Source: Brevibacterium sp. XM4083 (GTDB taxonomy: Bacteria > Actinomycetota > Actinomycetes > Actinomycetales > Brevibacteriaceae). From it: a stretch of DNA of 64,000 nt. Below, one piece after another: positions 42,722 to 51,086 of this stretch (position 1 is its first letter; every line of letters starts with the position of its first letter). The position numbers and the translations under genes are program-made. Where the stretch lies: positions 124,001 through 188,000 of the forward strand of contig NZ_VFYR02000004.1 of assembly GCF_006489205.2 (NCBI RefSeq), read 5' to 3'. Under the pieces are notes generated by a model. The model saw only the letters and a list, made by a program, of their open reading frames with translations. It did no database searches and was not told the DNA's origin.

Positions 42722-44358
42722 CGCAGACCACCCGCCCGTTCGATCCTGCTTCGGTTCTGGACCAGATCCTCTCCGGGCATCGACCAAGGCGAACAGCAGA
42801 GCAACCAACTCGCCCTACCCTCACTGCAGAAGAAGACGCCTTCCTTGACTCCGTCAGTAAGTGGTGTGCGCGGGGTGACCTCACTACCCGTATCGAATCC
42901 TCGTTGCAGATTCCTGACGACATCATTGCCGAACTCAGCAAACTGGGCGCATTTCGCATCACGATTCCCCAACAGTATGGCGGCCTTGGTTTTTCTGACT
43001 CCTGCTTGCTCGGGGCATTAGCGATCCTCTCAGCTACACACGCGACCTTGTGTGAGGTTGTCGCCGCTCATCAGGTGGTCGGGGCAGTCCGTCCGCTCAT
43101 AGAGTTCGGCACCGCCGAGCAGCGCAATCGTTATCTGCCAGAACTCACACAGACTTCGTCTGCTTTCGCTCTCAACGAAGCAGCTGTCGGCTACGGGCTT
43201 GGCCCGCTAGGCACCACAGCGTGGTTCGACACCGAGATCAACTGCTATCGCATTTCCGGCACCAAGACTTGGATCACCAATGCGACCATCGCGACCCATG
43301 CAATCGTTGTAGTCGATGTCGCCCCGACACCACTTTCACCCGGAGGAGTAACCGCGCTGCTAATCAAATCCGACGACGTCGGAGTCACGCAGGGCCCGCT
43401 CAGTAGCTTCGCCGGAATGCGGGGACTGCCCAACGGACGTATCCGTCTTGATGACGCCCGCATCCCCGCAGATCGAGTCGTCGGTGCAGAAGGGCACGGT
43501 TTCGACGTGGTCCTCGGCTGTCTGAAACAGTGCCGTGCCGCTCTCCCCGTCGTGTGCCTTATGACAATCACGACATGCTTGCGCTCGGCGTCTAAGTGGG
43601 CGCAGGAGGAGCGCCAGGCCGACCGCGGCCTGCCTACCAACCCGCAGATCCAGGAACTCCTCGCTGACCTCATGGCAACGTCGACCGCTGCCAACGCCGT
43701 CGCCTGGTTCATACTTGACCGACATTGTGCGCCGACCGACGCCGAAGCCGCCAAACTCATACTCAGTGAACTTGCGTCACACGCGACCGACACGCTCCTC
43801 CAAATAGTCGGAGGCCGAGGATATGAAACGGCGTCCTCAGCCATCGCCCGCGACGATCCTCCGTTCGACATCGAACGTCTCTGGCGAGACACGCGCGTAA
43901 CCCGCATCTTCGACAGCTCAACCCAAATGATCAAAGACGCCCTTGGCCAGCCCCTCGCTCAACCCCAGAGCACGCCACCTCTACCCGACTCCGAAAGCAC
44001 CGACGCGACATCGTGGATCGCTGACCAAAGCGAGTTGCTCCGGCAAGCACGCTCGGCGCACCCGGAGAATGCGCACCGGCGTGCCATCGCGGTCAACTGC
44101 GCCTTGGAAATCTTCGTCGCGTACTGCGTCGAAGAGTACCGAACCTATCTCGGCGAACATCAAACTCCCACCACAACAGCTTGGACCGCGGTCCTTAACG
44201 AACTGCAGTCGCGACTTGACGGCCTTCTCCGTGACCTGAACGACGATCAACGACACAGAAGGCGAATGAGCCTGGCCGCTGAACTCACTGCTAGGCCCGA
44301 CCTGCACGGTCGCAGTGCCTTTACTCATCCGCTCTACGAGATTGGCGCCAACCGATGA
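42718..44358 (+). CDS. acyl-CoA-dehydrogenase-like flavoenzyme with C-terminal extension
   Basis: The first 400 of 546 residues form an acyl-CoA-dehydrogenase fold (FRITIPQQYGGLGFSDS, FALNEAAVGYGLG, YRISGTKTWITNA, GPLSSFAGMRGLPNGRIRLD, IVGGRGYETASS). At the usual YEGT catalytic position it reads FDSST, with Asp in place of Glu. A further 130 residues of helical character follow (ALEIFVAYCVEEYRTYLGEH). It overlaps its neighbours by ATGA on both sides. I infer oxidation (desaturation or aromatisation) of the cyclised or carrier-bound intermediate. Confidence 0.78.
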   Translation: MTQTTRPFDPASVLDQILSGHRPRRTAEQPTRPTLTAEEDAFLDSVSKWCARGDLTTRIESSLQIPDDIIAELSKLGAFRITIPQQYGGLGFSDSCLLGALAILSATHATLCEVVAAHQVVGAVRPLIEFGTAEQRNRYLPELTQTSSAFALNEAAVGYGLGPLGTTAWFDTEINCYRISGTKTWITNATIATHAIVVVDVAPTPLSPGGVTALLIKSDDVGVTQGPLSSFAGMRGLPNGRIRLDDARIPADRVVGAEGHGFDVVLGCLKQCRAALPVVCLMTITTCLRSASKWAQEERQADRGLPTNPQIQELLADLMATSTAANAVAWFILDRHCAPTDAEAAKLILSELASHATDTLLQIVGGRGYETASSAIARDDPPFDIERLWRDTRVTRIFDSSTQMIKDALGQPLAQPQSTPPLPDSESTDATSWIADQSELLRQARSAHPENAHRRAIAVNCALEIFVAYCVEEYRTYLGEHQTPTTTAWTAVLNELQSRLDGLLRDLNDDQRHRRRMSLAAELTARPDLHGRSAFTHPLYEIGANR

Positions 44359-45002
44359 CCCCCGCGATCCCTAGCGCCACCCTAATCGCCAATCCGCTGG
44401 CAACTATGATCCGCGCTGGCGACCTCACTCCGGAGGCACTGTGCCCCTTGCCGCAACATCTCGACGAACTCGTGTCAGCCAACTTCGCCTCAGCCACGCT
44501 CATGTTGCAACGTCATCGAGGCTCGCCCTTGGCCAGTTTCTATAAAGGCAACGTCGCCGTGGAACAGGAAGCACACCAGCTCCTCACCCCATTGCTCCAG
44601 GCCTTCAAACTGACTCGTGACGGATCTGCTTCTTTCGATGCTCTGGCCCTCGCTTATCCCGGCTTGATCGCACGAATCGCCGTATCAGGAACCCCATGGG
44701 ACTACCCCGTGGCGTTTCTCCACCTGTGCCGACCCTCTACCCTCAACTACTTGCAACTGCACGAGGCGCTGAGCGCCACCGGCGCCTTCAGCGAACTGGA
44801 ACTCGAACACTTCGCCTTCTTCGGCCACATAGAGGACGAAGAAATCGCTACAGTCCAGCAGCTAGTCACCGACGCTCCAGCAGACGCACTCGGCCGCGCG
44901 TACGCATTGGCGCAACAGCTGGCAACGCTGGAGCAAGTCTTCTGGGAGCGCATGGTCGTCCTCTGCACTGCGAAGGGAGCAACCAGTGACAGGCCTTCAT
45001 GA
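44355..45002 (+). CDS. unrecognised cluster 2 protein, possibly heme-oxygenase-like fold
   Basis: This 215-residue, mostly helical protein has no confident family. HFAFFGHIEDEEIATVQQLV (about 152-171) and an earlier GNVAVEQEAHQLLTPLLQAF resemble the Glu/His/Asp-bearing helices of heme-oxygenase-like diiron or TenA/PqqC-type enzymes, but this is only a visual impression. It overlaps the dehydrogenase stop (ATGA) and the PPOX gene (17 bases), so it belongs to the pathway. Confidence 0.6.
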   Translation: MTPAIPSATLIANPLATMIRAGDLTPEALCPLPQHLDELVSANFASATLMLQRHRGSPLASFYKGNVAVEQEAHQLLTPLLQAFKLTRDGSASFDALALAYPGLIARIAVSGTPWDYPVAFLHLCRPSTLNYLQLHEALSATGAFSELELEHFAFFGHIEDEEIATVQQLVTDAPADALGRAYALAQQLATLEQVFWERMVVLCTAKGATSDRPS

Positions 45003-45558
45003 GGTATCCGTGCATAGCAGTCCCGACCTCCTTGAACGCGCCGTCGCCATCATTCGGCAGGCCGGCTACCTCACCTTGGCAACCGTCAATCCGGCTGGTG
45101 CTCCCTGGGCCGCCCAACTACAGTATGCCTGGTTCGCTTCTCCGCTTAGCCTAGTCGTGGGATCCCACGTCGCTACCCGCCATTCAACAGATATCGCTGT
45201 GACACACCAAGCCGCCGCAGCTGTGTCGCTCCTGCCGGGAATGCCTGAGGGACCTGATGGACTCCAGGTTGCTGGACGCTGCACCGCACTCGCTGGCCCT
45301 GCCCTGGCCGAGCGAGTCGCCTACTTTTACCGACAGATGCACCCCGATCCTGCCAAAGCCTCCGAACTCGCACTTCGGCCAGAACAGCTCAGCGGTGACG
45401 CGATGCTTCGGCTATATGAACTACGCATGGAAGAAGTGTGGATCCTCGACCTCGACCGCTGGGCCCACGAGCAGATATCCGATCGAGTTCAGCTTGATCC
45501 GCAAGCAGTCAGTGAGGCTCTTCGTCGAGCGACGTCGCCAGAATATGCGCAGCGGTGA
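44986..45558 (+). CDS. pyridoxamine-5'-phosphate-oxidase-like flavoprotein
   Basis: This 190-residue split-barrel protein has AGYLTLATVNPAGAPWAAQL at the start and LVVGSHVATRHSTDIAVT, typical of PPOX/FMN-binding families. It may bind FMN or F420 and perform an oxidation or reduction in the pathway. The GTG at 44986 lies inside the preceding gene. Its last 50 bases overlap the end of the convergent phosphopantetheinyl transferase gene. Confidence 0.75.
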   Translation: MTGLHEVSVHSSPDLLERAVAIIRQAGYLTLATVNPAGAPWAAQLQYAWFASPLSLVVGSHVATRHSTDIAVTHQAAAAVSLLPGMPEGPDGLQVAGRCTALAGPALAERVAYFYRQMHPDPAKASELALRPEQLSGDAMLRLYELRMEEVWILDLDRWAHEQISDRVQLDPQAVSEALRRATSPEYAQR

Positions 45559-46201
45559 ACACCATCCCATTGCGCACGCTCCACCGACCGACCAGGTCCT
45601 TCGCGCTAACGCCGGATCGACGGAAGTCGTCAACGAAGTGCGCAGAGAATGACCCCGATACCGGGTCAATATCCAGGCAACAGTCTGGATAGTTGATCCA
45701 CTGGCCCGTAACCGGGAACCAGGCTTTGAATACGGCCTCTTTTGCGCTGAACAACACCCGGTCCCATGAGATCGTTCGATCCACGCTGCGGAGCCGTGGC
45801 AGCATGTCAACTTCGCGCTCGGTTGCGATCACGTCCAGTACTCCGGACGGGAGCGTCGAATCCGGTTCGACATCGATGCCCAGCGCGCGAAGCTTGGTGG
45901 ATCGCGCGACAGCGGCGGCCCTCATGCCGGAACAGTGCGTCAGGCTCCCCACGACCCCTACCGGCCAGATGGGCTCTCGATGCGCTCCACACGGAATCTC
46001 AACCCCTGTGTAGCCAAGTCCCTCCAGAGCTGCCCGCGCACATTCGCGCGTCGTTCGGAACTCAACACGACGCTCGGGGCTTACGTGCTTGATGACGGCT
46101 TCCTCCAGCGGCCAGTGCCTCGCAACTGGTCGGTCCTCGCCGGTCGCAACGATACTGACGCATTCCGGCAACAGAACGCCAAACTCCGACCGCACCACCA
46201 T
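45509..46201 (-). CDS. EntD/Sfp-type 4'-phosphopantetheinyl transferase
   Basis: This 230-residue enzyme resembles EntD: PIWPVGVVGSLTHCSGMRAA, LRALGIDVEPD (metal Asp/Glu), and VLFSAKEAVFKAWFPVTG. It probably activates the carrier domain of the cluster 2 NRPS. It converges on the operon and overlaps the PPOX gene end by 50 bases, which favours long-standing association. This is the second such enzyme in the window. Confidence 0.88.
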   Translation of the reverse strand: MVVRSEFGVLLPECVSIVATGEDRPVARHWPLEEAVIKHVSPERRVEFRTTRECARAALEGLGYTGVEIPCGAHREPIWPVGVVGSLTHCSGMRAAAVARSTKLRALGIDVEPDSTLPSGVLDVIATEREVDMLPRLRSVDRTISWDRVLFSAKEAVFKAWFPVTGQWINYPDCCLDIDPVSGSFSAHFVDDFRRSGVSAKDLVGRWSVRNGMVFTAAHILATSLDEEPH

Positions 46202-46381
46202 CGCTTCAGCTTGCTACGGCGGGCCGTCTGGACGCAATCGGCCCAGTACCCTCAACGGCAAATCAGTGCACGGCAGTCCCGGTCGGACCGACGGCACAGC
46301 ACCCCTGCGGTGCGGCCGTCGGGATGCGTTGACGACGAATGGCGGTCCGACATTACGCACCTTGATATTCCGAGAAGAAGA

Positions 46382-46397
46382 ATACCCCAGGGGGTAT
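46382..46397. promoter_or_regulatory. CsoR/CstR-type operator
   Basis: ATACCCCAGGGGGTAT is a near-perfect palindrome of the ATACCC/GGGTAT type, 33 bases before the small Cys-rich gene. CsoR-family proteins include the persulfide sensor CstR; the CoA-disulfide-reductase-like gene downstream favours sulfur sensing here. Confidence 0.7.
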
Positions 46398-46429
46398 CGA
46401 GCCCCGAAGAGCCCAGGAGGAAACGAAAT

Positions 46430-46597
46430 ATGTGCCGAGCTGTCACGTGCCGCCGATGTTCGAAGACGACCTGGGCTGGCTGCGGCCAGCATGTCACCCA
46501 AGTGATGAGGGGGATCCCGAGGCCGCAGCAGTGCCAGGGCCACGAAGGTGAGCCCCGCGAGCCGGGTTTCCTGCCGAAGCTATTCGGTCGGAAGTGA
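46430..46597 (+). CDS. small Cys-rich protein
   Basis: This 55-residue protein has five Cys in CRAVTCRRCSKTTWAGCGQH and QQCQGHEG, probably a metal- or zinc-binding knuckle. Function unknown. ATG 46430 is preceded by AGGAGG at ten bases. The stop overlaps the next start (GTGA). It is the first gene after the CsoR/CstR-like operator. Confidence 0.7.
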   Translation: MCRAVTCRRCSKTTWAGCGQHVTQVMRGIPRPQQCQGHEGEPREPGFLPKLFGRK

Positions 46598-47675
46598 CCG
46601 TCACGCGTGTACTCGTTCTTGGAGGTGTTGCCGGGGGCATGTCGTCGGCCACCCGTCTGCGTCGCCTCGATGAGTCGGCCAAGATTGTCGTGTTCGAACG
46701 CGTCAATTACGTGAGCTTTGCGAACTGTGGTCTGCCGTATTACGTCGGCGGAGTCATCAAGGATCGAAATGCGGTTCTAGTACAGACACCGGAGGCATTG
46801 CGTTCACGGTTTGAACTGGATATCCGCACCGGCCAGGACGTCATCGCGATCGACCCCGCGTCGCGAACCGTCACGGTGCGTGACGTACGCGCCCTCACCG
46901 AGACGACGGAATCATACGACTACCTCGTGCTCGCAGCAGGCTCTGTTCCGCGAGACGTGTTCGCAGGGGCCGCGGACGGTCCCGCAGTCGCTACCTTGCG
47001 CTCGATCGATGACGTCGGCCGCATCACCGCGCGGCTGGAAAGCGTCGGTGACGGTGTTCGTGCGGTCGTAGCCGGAGGCGGGTTCATCGGACTGGAAGCC
47101 GTCGAGAACCTGGCCCACCGTGGAGCGGAGGTCACACTAGTCCAGCATTCGCCTTACCCGCTAAGCCCGCTCAATCCAGAGATGGCCGCGACGGTGCTCG
47201 ACGAACTCGCCACGAATGGCGTGACGGTTCATGTGAACTCGTCGATCACTGAGCTCACGCCCGAGGGTGTACTGCTCGACGATGGCACTGCGATAGCGTG
47301 CGAGCTGGTTGATCGATGCACGCGGAGTGTGCCCGGCATCGTCCATCGCGGCCCGGGCGGGGTTGCACGTCGGCCCGACGGGCGGCGTCGCCGTCGATGG
47401 GTGGCAGCGCACCAGCGACTCACGGATCCTCGCTGTCGGCGATGACACCGAGAAGATCGACGCCATCTCAGGCGAACCGGTACTGGTGACCATTTCGGGG
47501 CTGGCGAACCGGCACGGTCGTACCGTGGCCGACGTCATCGCCTTCGACGCCGGATTGAGCGCAAGCGAACCCGAAGCGGCCGACGACGCCGTGAGCACCG
47601 CGATCATCGGCGTCTTCACCAAGACCGTCGCCATGGTCGGCTGGAGTGAGCGTCAACTCGTCGCAGCGGGACGGG
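46594..47675 (+). pseudogene. CoA-disulfide-reductase/NADH-oxidase-like flavoprotein, frameshifted and 3'-truncated
   Basis: The first 245 codons read as a pyridine-nucleotide-disulfide oxidoreductase (RVLVLGGVAGGMSSATRLRR, SFANCGLPYYVGG with the redox Cys, AVVAGGGFIGLEAVENLAHR). Near 47310 the reading shifts frame; one extra base in GTTGATCG would explain it. The second half continues as SSIAARAGLHVGPTGGVAVD to MVGWSERQLVAAG. At about 47675 it is replaced by IS110 sequence, losing the C-terminal domain. The frameshift could be a sequencing error; the truncation is not. Confidence 0.85.
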
Positions 47676-48378
47676 CAATACCGGCATACGCAGCCAAATG
47701 CCCAGCAGTCCTAAACGCACTGAAATCACCAGCCGCCAGGAGGATCTGGCACGCGGTCTTATCGCCGACTCCCGGCATCGACGTTAAGACCTGAAGAAGA
47801 GGGAGCGAATCAGCCAACTCAGCAGCTTCTGCCTCGATCTCGGCCCGTTCAACCTTCAACGCCTTGATTCTGGCGGCATGACGCAGCACCACCGACTCCG
47901 ACGCCTCACTGCCCGGCACGGTCACCGTCTGCTCAGCCAGAGCCTCAAAGATCGCATCGATCAGGGCTGAGGGGTCCTTACGGGCATGGTTACGCGCCCA
48001 CCGCTTCACTCCCGACTTCCCCGCCGCACGCAACCCGGCCGGACACCGATACCGAATCAACAGATCCAACACAATGCTCCTGGTCAACACGGTGCCTTTG
48101 AAAACGCGTTCCAGCGCGGGGTGGATCTGGAGCAGCAACGACCTCAGCCGGTTGATCGCTCGAGTGATGTCATGGACCAGGTCCTCATCGGTGCCGGCCA
48201 ACACTTTGATATTAGCCAGGACATCCAATTCGCGGTCCACGGAGCGCAACGTGTGCGGCATCGTGCGCACAGTGTCGGCGATGATGAACGCATCCCTGGC
48301 ATCAGTCTTCGCCTGCCCTGGATACAAGTCGGCGGCCTTGCGCATCGCCAACCCGGGTAGGTAGGCGATATCGGCAAT
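47675..48378 (-). pseudogene. IS110-family transposase fragment, both ends lost
   Basis: Leftward, about 225 codons keep the middle of an IS110 transposase: GQAKTDARDAFIIADTVRTM of the N-terminal DEDD domain, and the C-terminal-domain helix-hairpin-helix region LTSMPGVGDKTACQILLAAG to AAYAGIA. The first catalytic residues and the C-terminal third are missing. It ends beside a perfect inverted repeat at 48379. Confidence 0.82.
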
Positions 48379-48447
48379 GCGGGTTCAAGGGGTGGACGCA
48401 ACACTTCCTCTCTGAAAGGAAGTGTTGCGTCCACCCCTTGAACCCGC
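48379..48447. repeat. perfect 30-bp inverted repeat with 9-nt spacer
   Basis: Left arm 48379-48408 and right arm 48418-48447 are exact complements, separated by TCTCTGAAA. The arms contain AGTGTTGCGTCCACCCC, similar in style to IS30-type ends. It may be two abutted IS ends or a strong hairpin. No gene is attached. Confidence 0.8.
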
Positions 48448-48780
48448 CCCGTCTCTTGCGTCTCTTTTGTACGTTGCCGTGGCCGCACATGAGGCTCTCG
48501 AGCAAGGATTCATTGCGAAAGCTTGAAGCTCGAACGGCCGATGTAAGGATGATCCGTAGGAGACGATCGCCAATTTGTATGCGGCGACCAAGATCAGGAA
48601 TGAAGCACACTTGACGGCGAGTGCAGCCTCGACGTGAAGGCTAGATAGTCTCGTGCAGTCTGGTTCGGTGGCGTTATTCAACGAACGGTCGTGAACTCTG
48701 TCAGTGCGAGAATCGCTCCGAGACTTAGCTCCGAAACTCGTGTCAGTACCTACGCGTACGCTCATTGAATCGAGGCTATT
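48448..48780. other. intergenic stretch without recognisable gene
   Basis: About 330 bases with no supported gene. It probably holds the promoter of the small split gene starting near 48781. Confidence 0.4.
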
Positions 48781-48987
48781 ATGAGTGAAACCGGGAGGTG
48801 GAACACTATGCCATTTGCAACAACTGAAATCATCTCTCTCGAAGATGCACGTGGCCGTCATGTCGCTCTGATTGAAAGCATCAGCGATCTAGATGAGTTC
48901 AAAGCACGCGGCGAAGCTTATGGTGCTTGACCCCTGATCTTGGACACGCTGATTCCAGCACGATGCTGGGGAAGCGAGAATCCAAGG

Positions 48988-49317
48988 ATGGCAAGGAAGA
49001 ACTACACCGACGAGTTCCGGCGGCGGGCGGTGGACCTGTACGAGTCGACGCCTGGCGCGACGCTCAAGGGCATCGCGGGCGATCTTGGGGTCTCGCGGGG
49101 CGCGTTGAAGGAGTGGATCGACAAGCTCGGCTCCGGGACGACTGTCGGCGGTGGCATGGCGGTGCCTGATGGGCCGCGGCCGGAGTCGCAGGCGGCGCGG
49201 GTGGCCCGGCTCGAAGCGGAGAACACAGCGCTGAAGGCCGAGGCCCGCAAGCTCGAGACGGAGCGGGACATACTCCGTCAGGCGGCGAAGTATTTCGCCG
49301 GGGAGACGAACTGGTGA
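48988..49317 (+). CDS. IS3-family transposase OrfA
   Basis: This 109-residue helix-turn-helix and leucine-zipper protein (NYTDEFRRRAVDLYESTPGA, VARLEAENTALKAEARKLET) binds the element's ends. It overlaps OrfB by four bases (GTGA). Confidence 0.9.
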   Translation: MARKNYTDEFRRRAVDLYESTPGATLKGIAGDLGVSRGALKEWIDKLGSGTTVGGGMAVPDGPRPESQAARVARLEAENTALKAEARKLETERDILRQAAKYFAGETNW

Positions 49318-50222
49318 ACCGCTTCCAGTTCGTCGAGGACCACAAGGACGCCTACGGCGTGAAGCGGTTGTGTGAGGTCATTCAGATCGCCCGATCCTCG
49401 TTCTACGCGTGGCTCGCAGCCGCGCCAGGACGAGCCAAGCGTCACGCTGCGGACGCGGCGTTGGCGGCGCGGATCCGGGTGCTGCAGGATCCCGACCAGG
49501 GCGGCGACCGCGCGTATGGTGCACCGCGGATCACCGCTGACCTCAACGACGGCGTCGCGCCGATCGAACGGGTCAATCGCAAGCGGGTCGCCCGGGTGAT
49601 GCGCGAGCACCAGCTCGCCGGAATCCGGCTGCGACGCCGAGTGAAGACGACGATCCCGGACCAGTCGGGCAGGCGCTTCCCGGACCTGATCGAACGCGAC
49701 TTCACGGTCGGCGAGCCGAACCGCAGGTACGTGGGAGACATCACCTACCTGCCCATCGCGGACGGCTCGAACCTCTACCTCGTCTCGGTGATCGACCTCG
49801 GCTCCCGCAAGCTTGCCGGCTGGCAGGTCGCCGACCACATGCGCACCGAGCTCGTCGAGGACGCCCTCCGCGCCGCGGCCCGCGAGCGTGGCTCACTGGC
49901 CGGCGCGATCTTCCACAGCGACCACGGCTCGGTCTACACCTCGAAGGCCTACGTCAAGCTCTGCAAGGACCTGAAGGTCATCCAGTCCATGGGAGCGATC
50001 GGGACGAGTGCCGACAACTCACTCGCGGAGAGCTTCAACGCCGCCCTCAAACGTGAGCTCCTCGCCGGACGCGCGGCGTTCCCGGACCAGGCCACCGCCT
50101 ACCGGGCCGTGTTCCGCTGGGTGAACCGCTACAACACCCGCCGACGCCACTCCGCGATCGGCAACATCAGCCCGAACACCTACGAAGCCGCCGCATCCGC
50201 TACCCTCGCGGAAGCGGCATAA
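49314..50222 (+). CDS. IS3-family transposase OrfB
   Basis: This 302-residue integrase-core transposase has catalytic residues in YVGDITYLPIADGS (Asp), AIFHSDHGSVYTS (Asp), and SADNSLAESFNAALKRE (Glu). It appears complete and potentially active. It may be produced alone through its GTG or as an OrfAB fusion. Confidence 0.92.
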   Translation: MNRFQFVEDHKDAYGVKRLCEVIQIARSSFYAWLAAAPGRAKRHAADAALAARIRVLQDPDQGGDRAYGAPRITADLNDGVAPIERVNRKRVARVMREHQLAGIRLRRRVKTTIPDQSGRRFPDLIERDFTVGEPNRRYVGDITYLPIADGSNLYLVSVIDLGSRKLAGWQVADHMRTELVEDALRAAARERGSLAGAIFHSDHGSVYTSKAYVKLCKDLKVIQSMGAIGTSADNSLAESFNAALKRELLAGRAAFPDQATAYRAVFRWVNRYNTRRRHSAIGNISPNTYEAAASATLAEAA

Positions 50223-50322
50223 CCGAACCGACACCGTGTCCACGATCGAGGGTCAAGGCCCTATGTCTTGAGTGATGACGATCAGGCTCTGTATGACGAT
50301 CTGATGGAGCTGGAATACCTCA

Positions 50323-51054
50323 TTGGAGATTGATCGTTCCTCGCTGGAAACCCAGGCTACTGACTTCGCGCAACGGCTGACTAAGACAGTGCACGCGGTG
50401 GCGCCGCAATGTGATCCGTTCAAGGCTCTCAACGTTGAAGGCACTCCGCGTGTTTCTGTTCGTCAGAATCCGTCGGTCGGCATTCCTCTGGCCGTGGACG
50501 GGCAGCCGTTCCTCAACCTCAAGGTGGACTATCGGTGTTGCCTCGACGGGGATGGTGATTTCCTGGCAGTCGAAAAATCCAAGATCGCGGTCGTCCCGAT
50601 GGCCGGCACCGGTCCGATTTTCCGATACGAATACGACCGGAACTCAGGTAAGGTTCCTTCTGCGCATATGCATGTTCATGCTCATCGGGATGCGTTCACT
50701 TTCTTGATGGCCAAAGCAGGGCAGGGCACGCGCCGGGCTCGCTCGCGTGCTGATGGCAATACGGTCCCATCGTTGCAGAGCATCCATTTCCCTCTCGGCG
50801 GTCACCGCTTCCGCCCTTGCCTCGAAGACGTGCTCGAGACTTTGATAGAAGAGTTCGGGGTGGACAAGCAGGAGGGCACGATGGAGGCGTTGAAGGAAGG
50901 GCGAGCTGAGTGGCGCCGGACGCAAACACGCGCCGTGGTGAGAGATGATCCGCACTCGGCTATAGATGTTCTTCGAAAGTTGGGTTACCAGGTCGAGTGG
51001 GCATCTGAGGGTGCCCCTCCCCCTGTGCGGTGGGAAAGGCTCAAACAGCACTGA
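50323..51054 (+). CDS. unrecognised protein, partner of the split small gene
   Basis: This 243-residue protein is not recognised. It has QPFLNLKVDYRCCLDGDGDF, a His-rich SAHMHVHAHRDAFTFLM, and a C-terminal HSAIDVLRKLGYQVEW resembling a short Arg/Trp-rich tail. The frame opens with a TTG at 50323 overlapping the preceding small gene's end; a later GTG near 50396 is possible. The overlap and the small acidic upstream partner recall two-gene toxin-antitoxin loci, but no toxin family is evident. Confidence 0.55.
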   Translation: MEIDRSSLETQATDFAQRLTKTVHAVAPQCDPFKALNVEGTPRVSVRQNPSVGIPLAVDGQPFLNLKVDYRCCLDGDGDFLAVEKSKIAVVPMAGTGPIFRYEYDRNSGKVPSAHMHVHAHRDAFTFLMAKAGQGTRRARSRADGNTVPSLQSIHFPLGGHRFRPCLEDVLETLIEEFGVDKQEGTMEALKEGRAEWRRTQTRAVVRDDPHSAIDVLRKLGYQVEWASEGAPPPVRWERLKQH

Positions 51055-51086
51055 CAGTCGCGCCGATAAGCCACCCGCATCGCGCC

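Larger units (their letters stand above)
48928..50256 (+). mobile_element. IS3-family insertion sequence, apparently intact
   Basis: The element is about 1,329 bp with 20-bp imperfect inverted ends (left TGACCCCTGATCTTGGACAC, right GTGTCCACGATCGAGGGTCA; three mismatches). It contains overlapping OrfA and OrfB. It is inserted into the small gene at 48781. No clear target duplication is seen. Confidence 0.85.
48781..50333 (+). pseudogene. small gene split by an IS3-type element
   Basis: The 5' part (48781-48927) reads MPFATTEIISLEDARGRHVA after a short lead, through DLDEFKARGEAYGA. The 3' part after the element reads LSDDDQALYDDLMELEYLIGD and stops at 50333. Joined, they would make an acidic protein of about 70 residues whose end overlaps the next gene. 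It resembles an antitoxin-like small partner, but the family is not recognised. Confidence 0.5.

Noticed and set aside
48302-48610. Leftward 100-codon frame near the 30-bp inverted repeat
   Set aside because: It spans the inverted repeat and has no recognisable motif or ribosome site.
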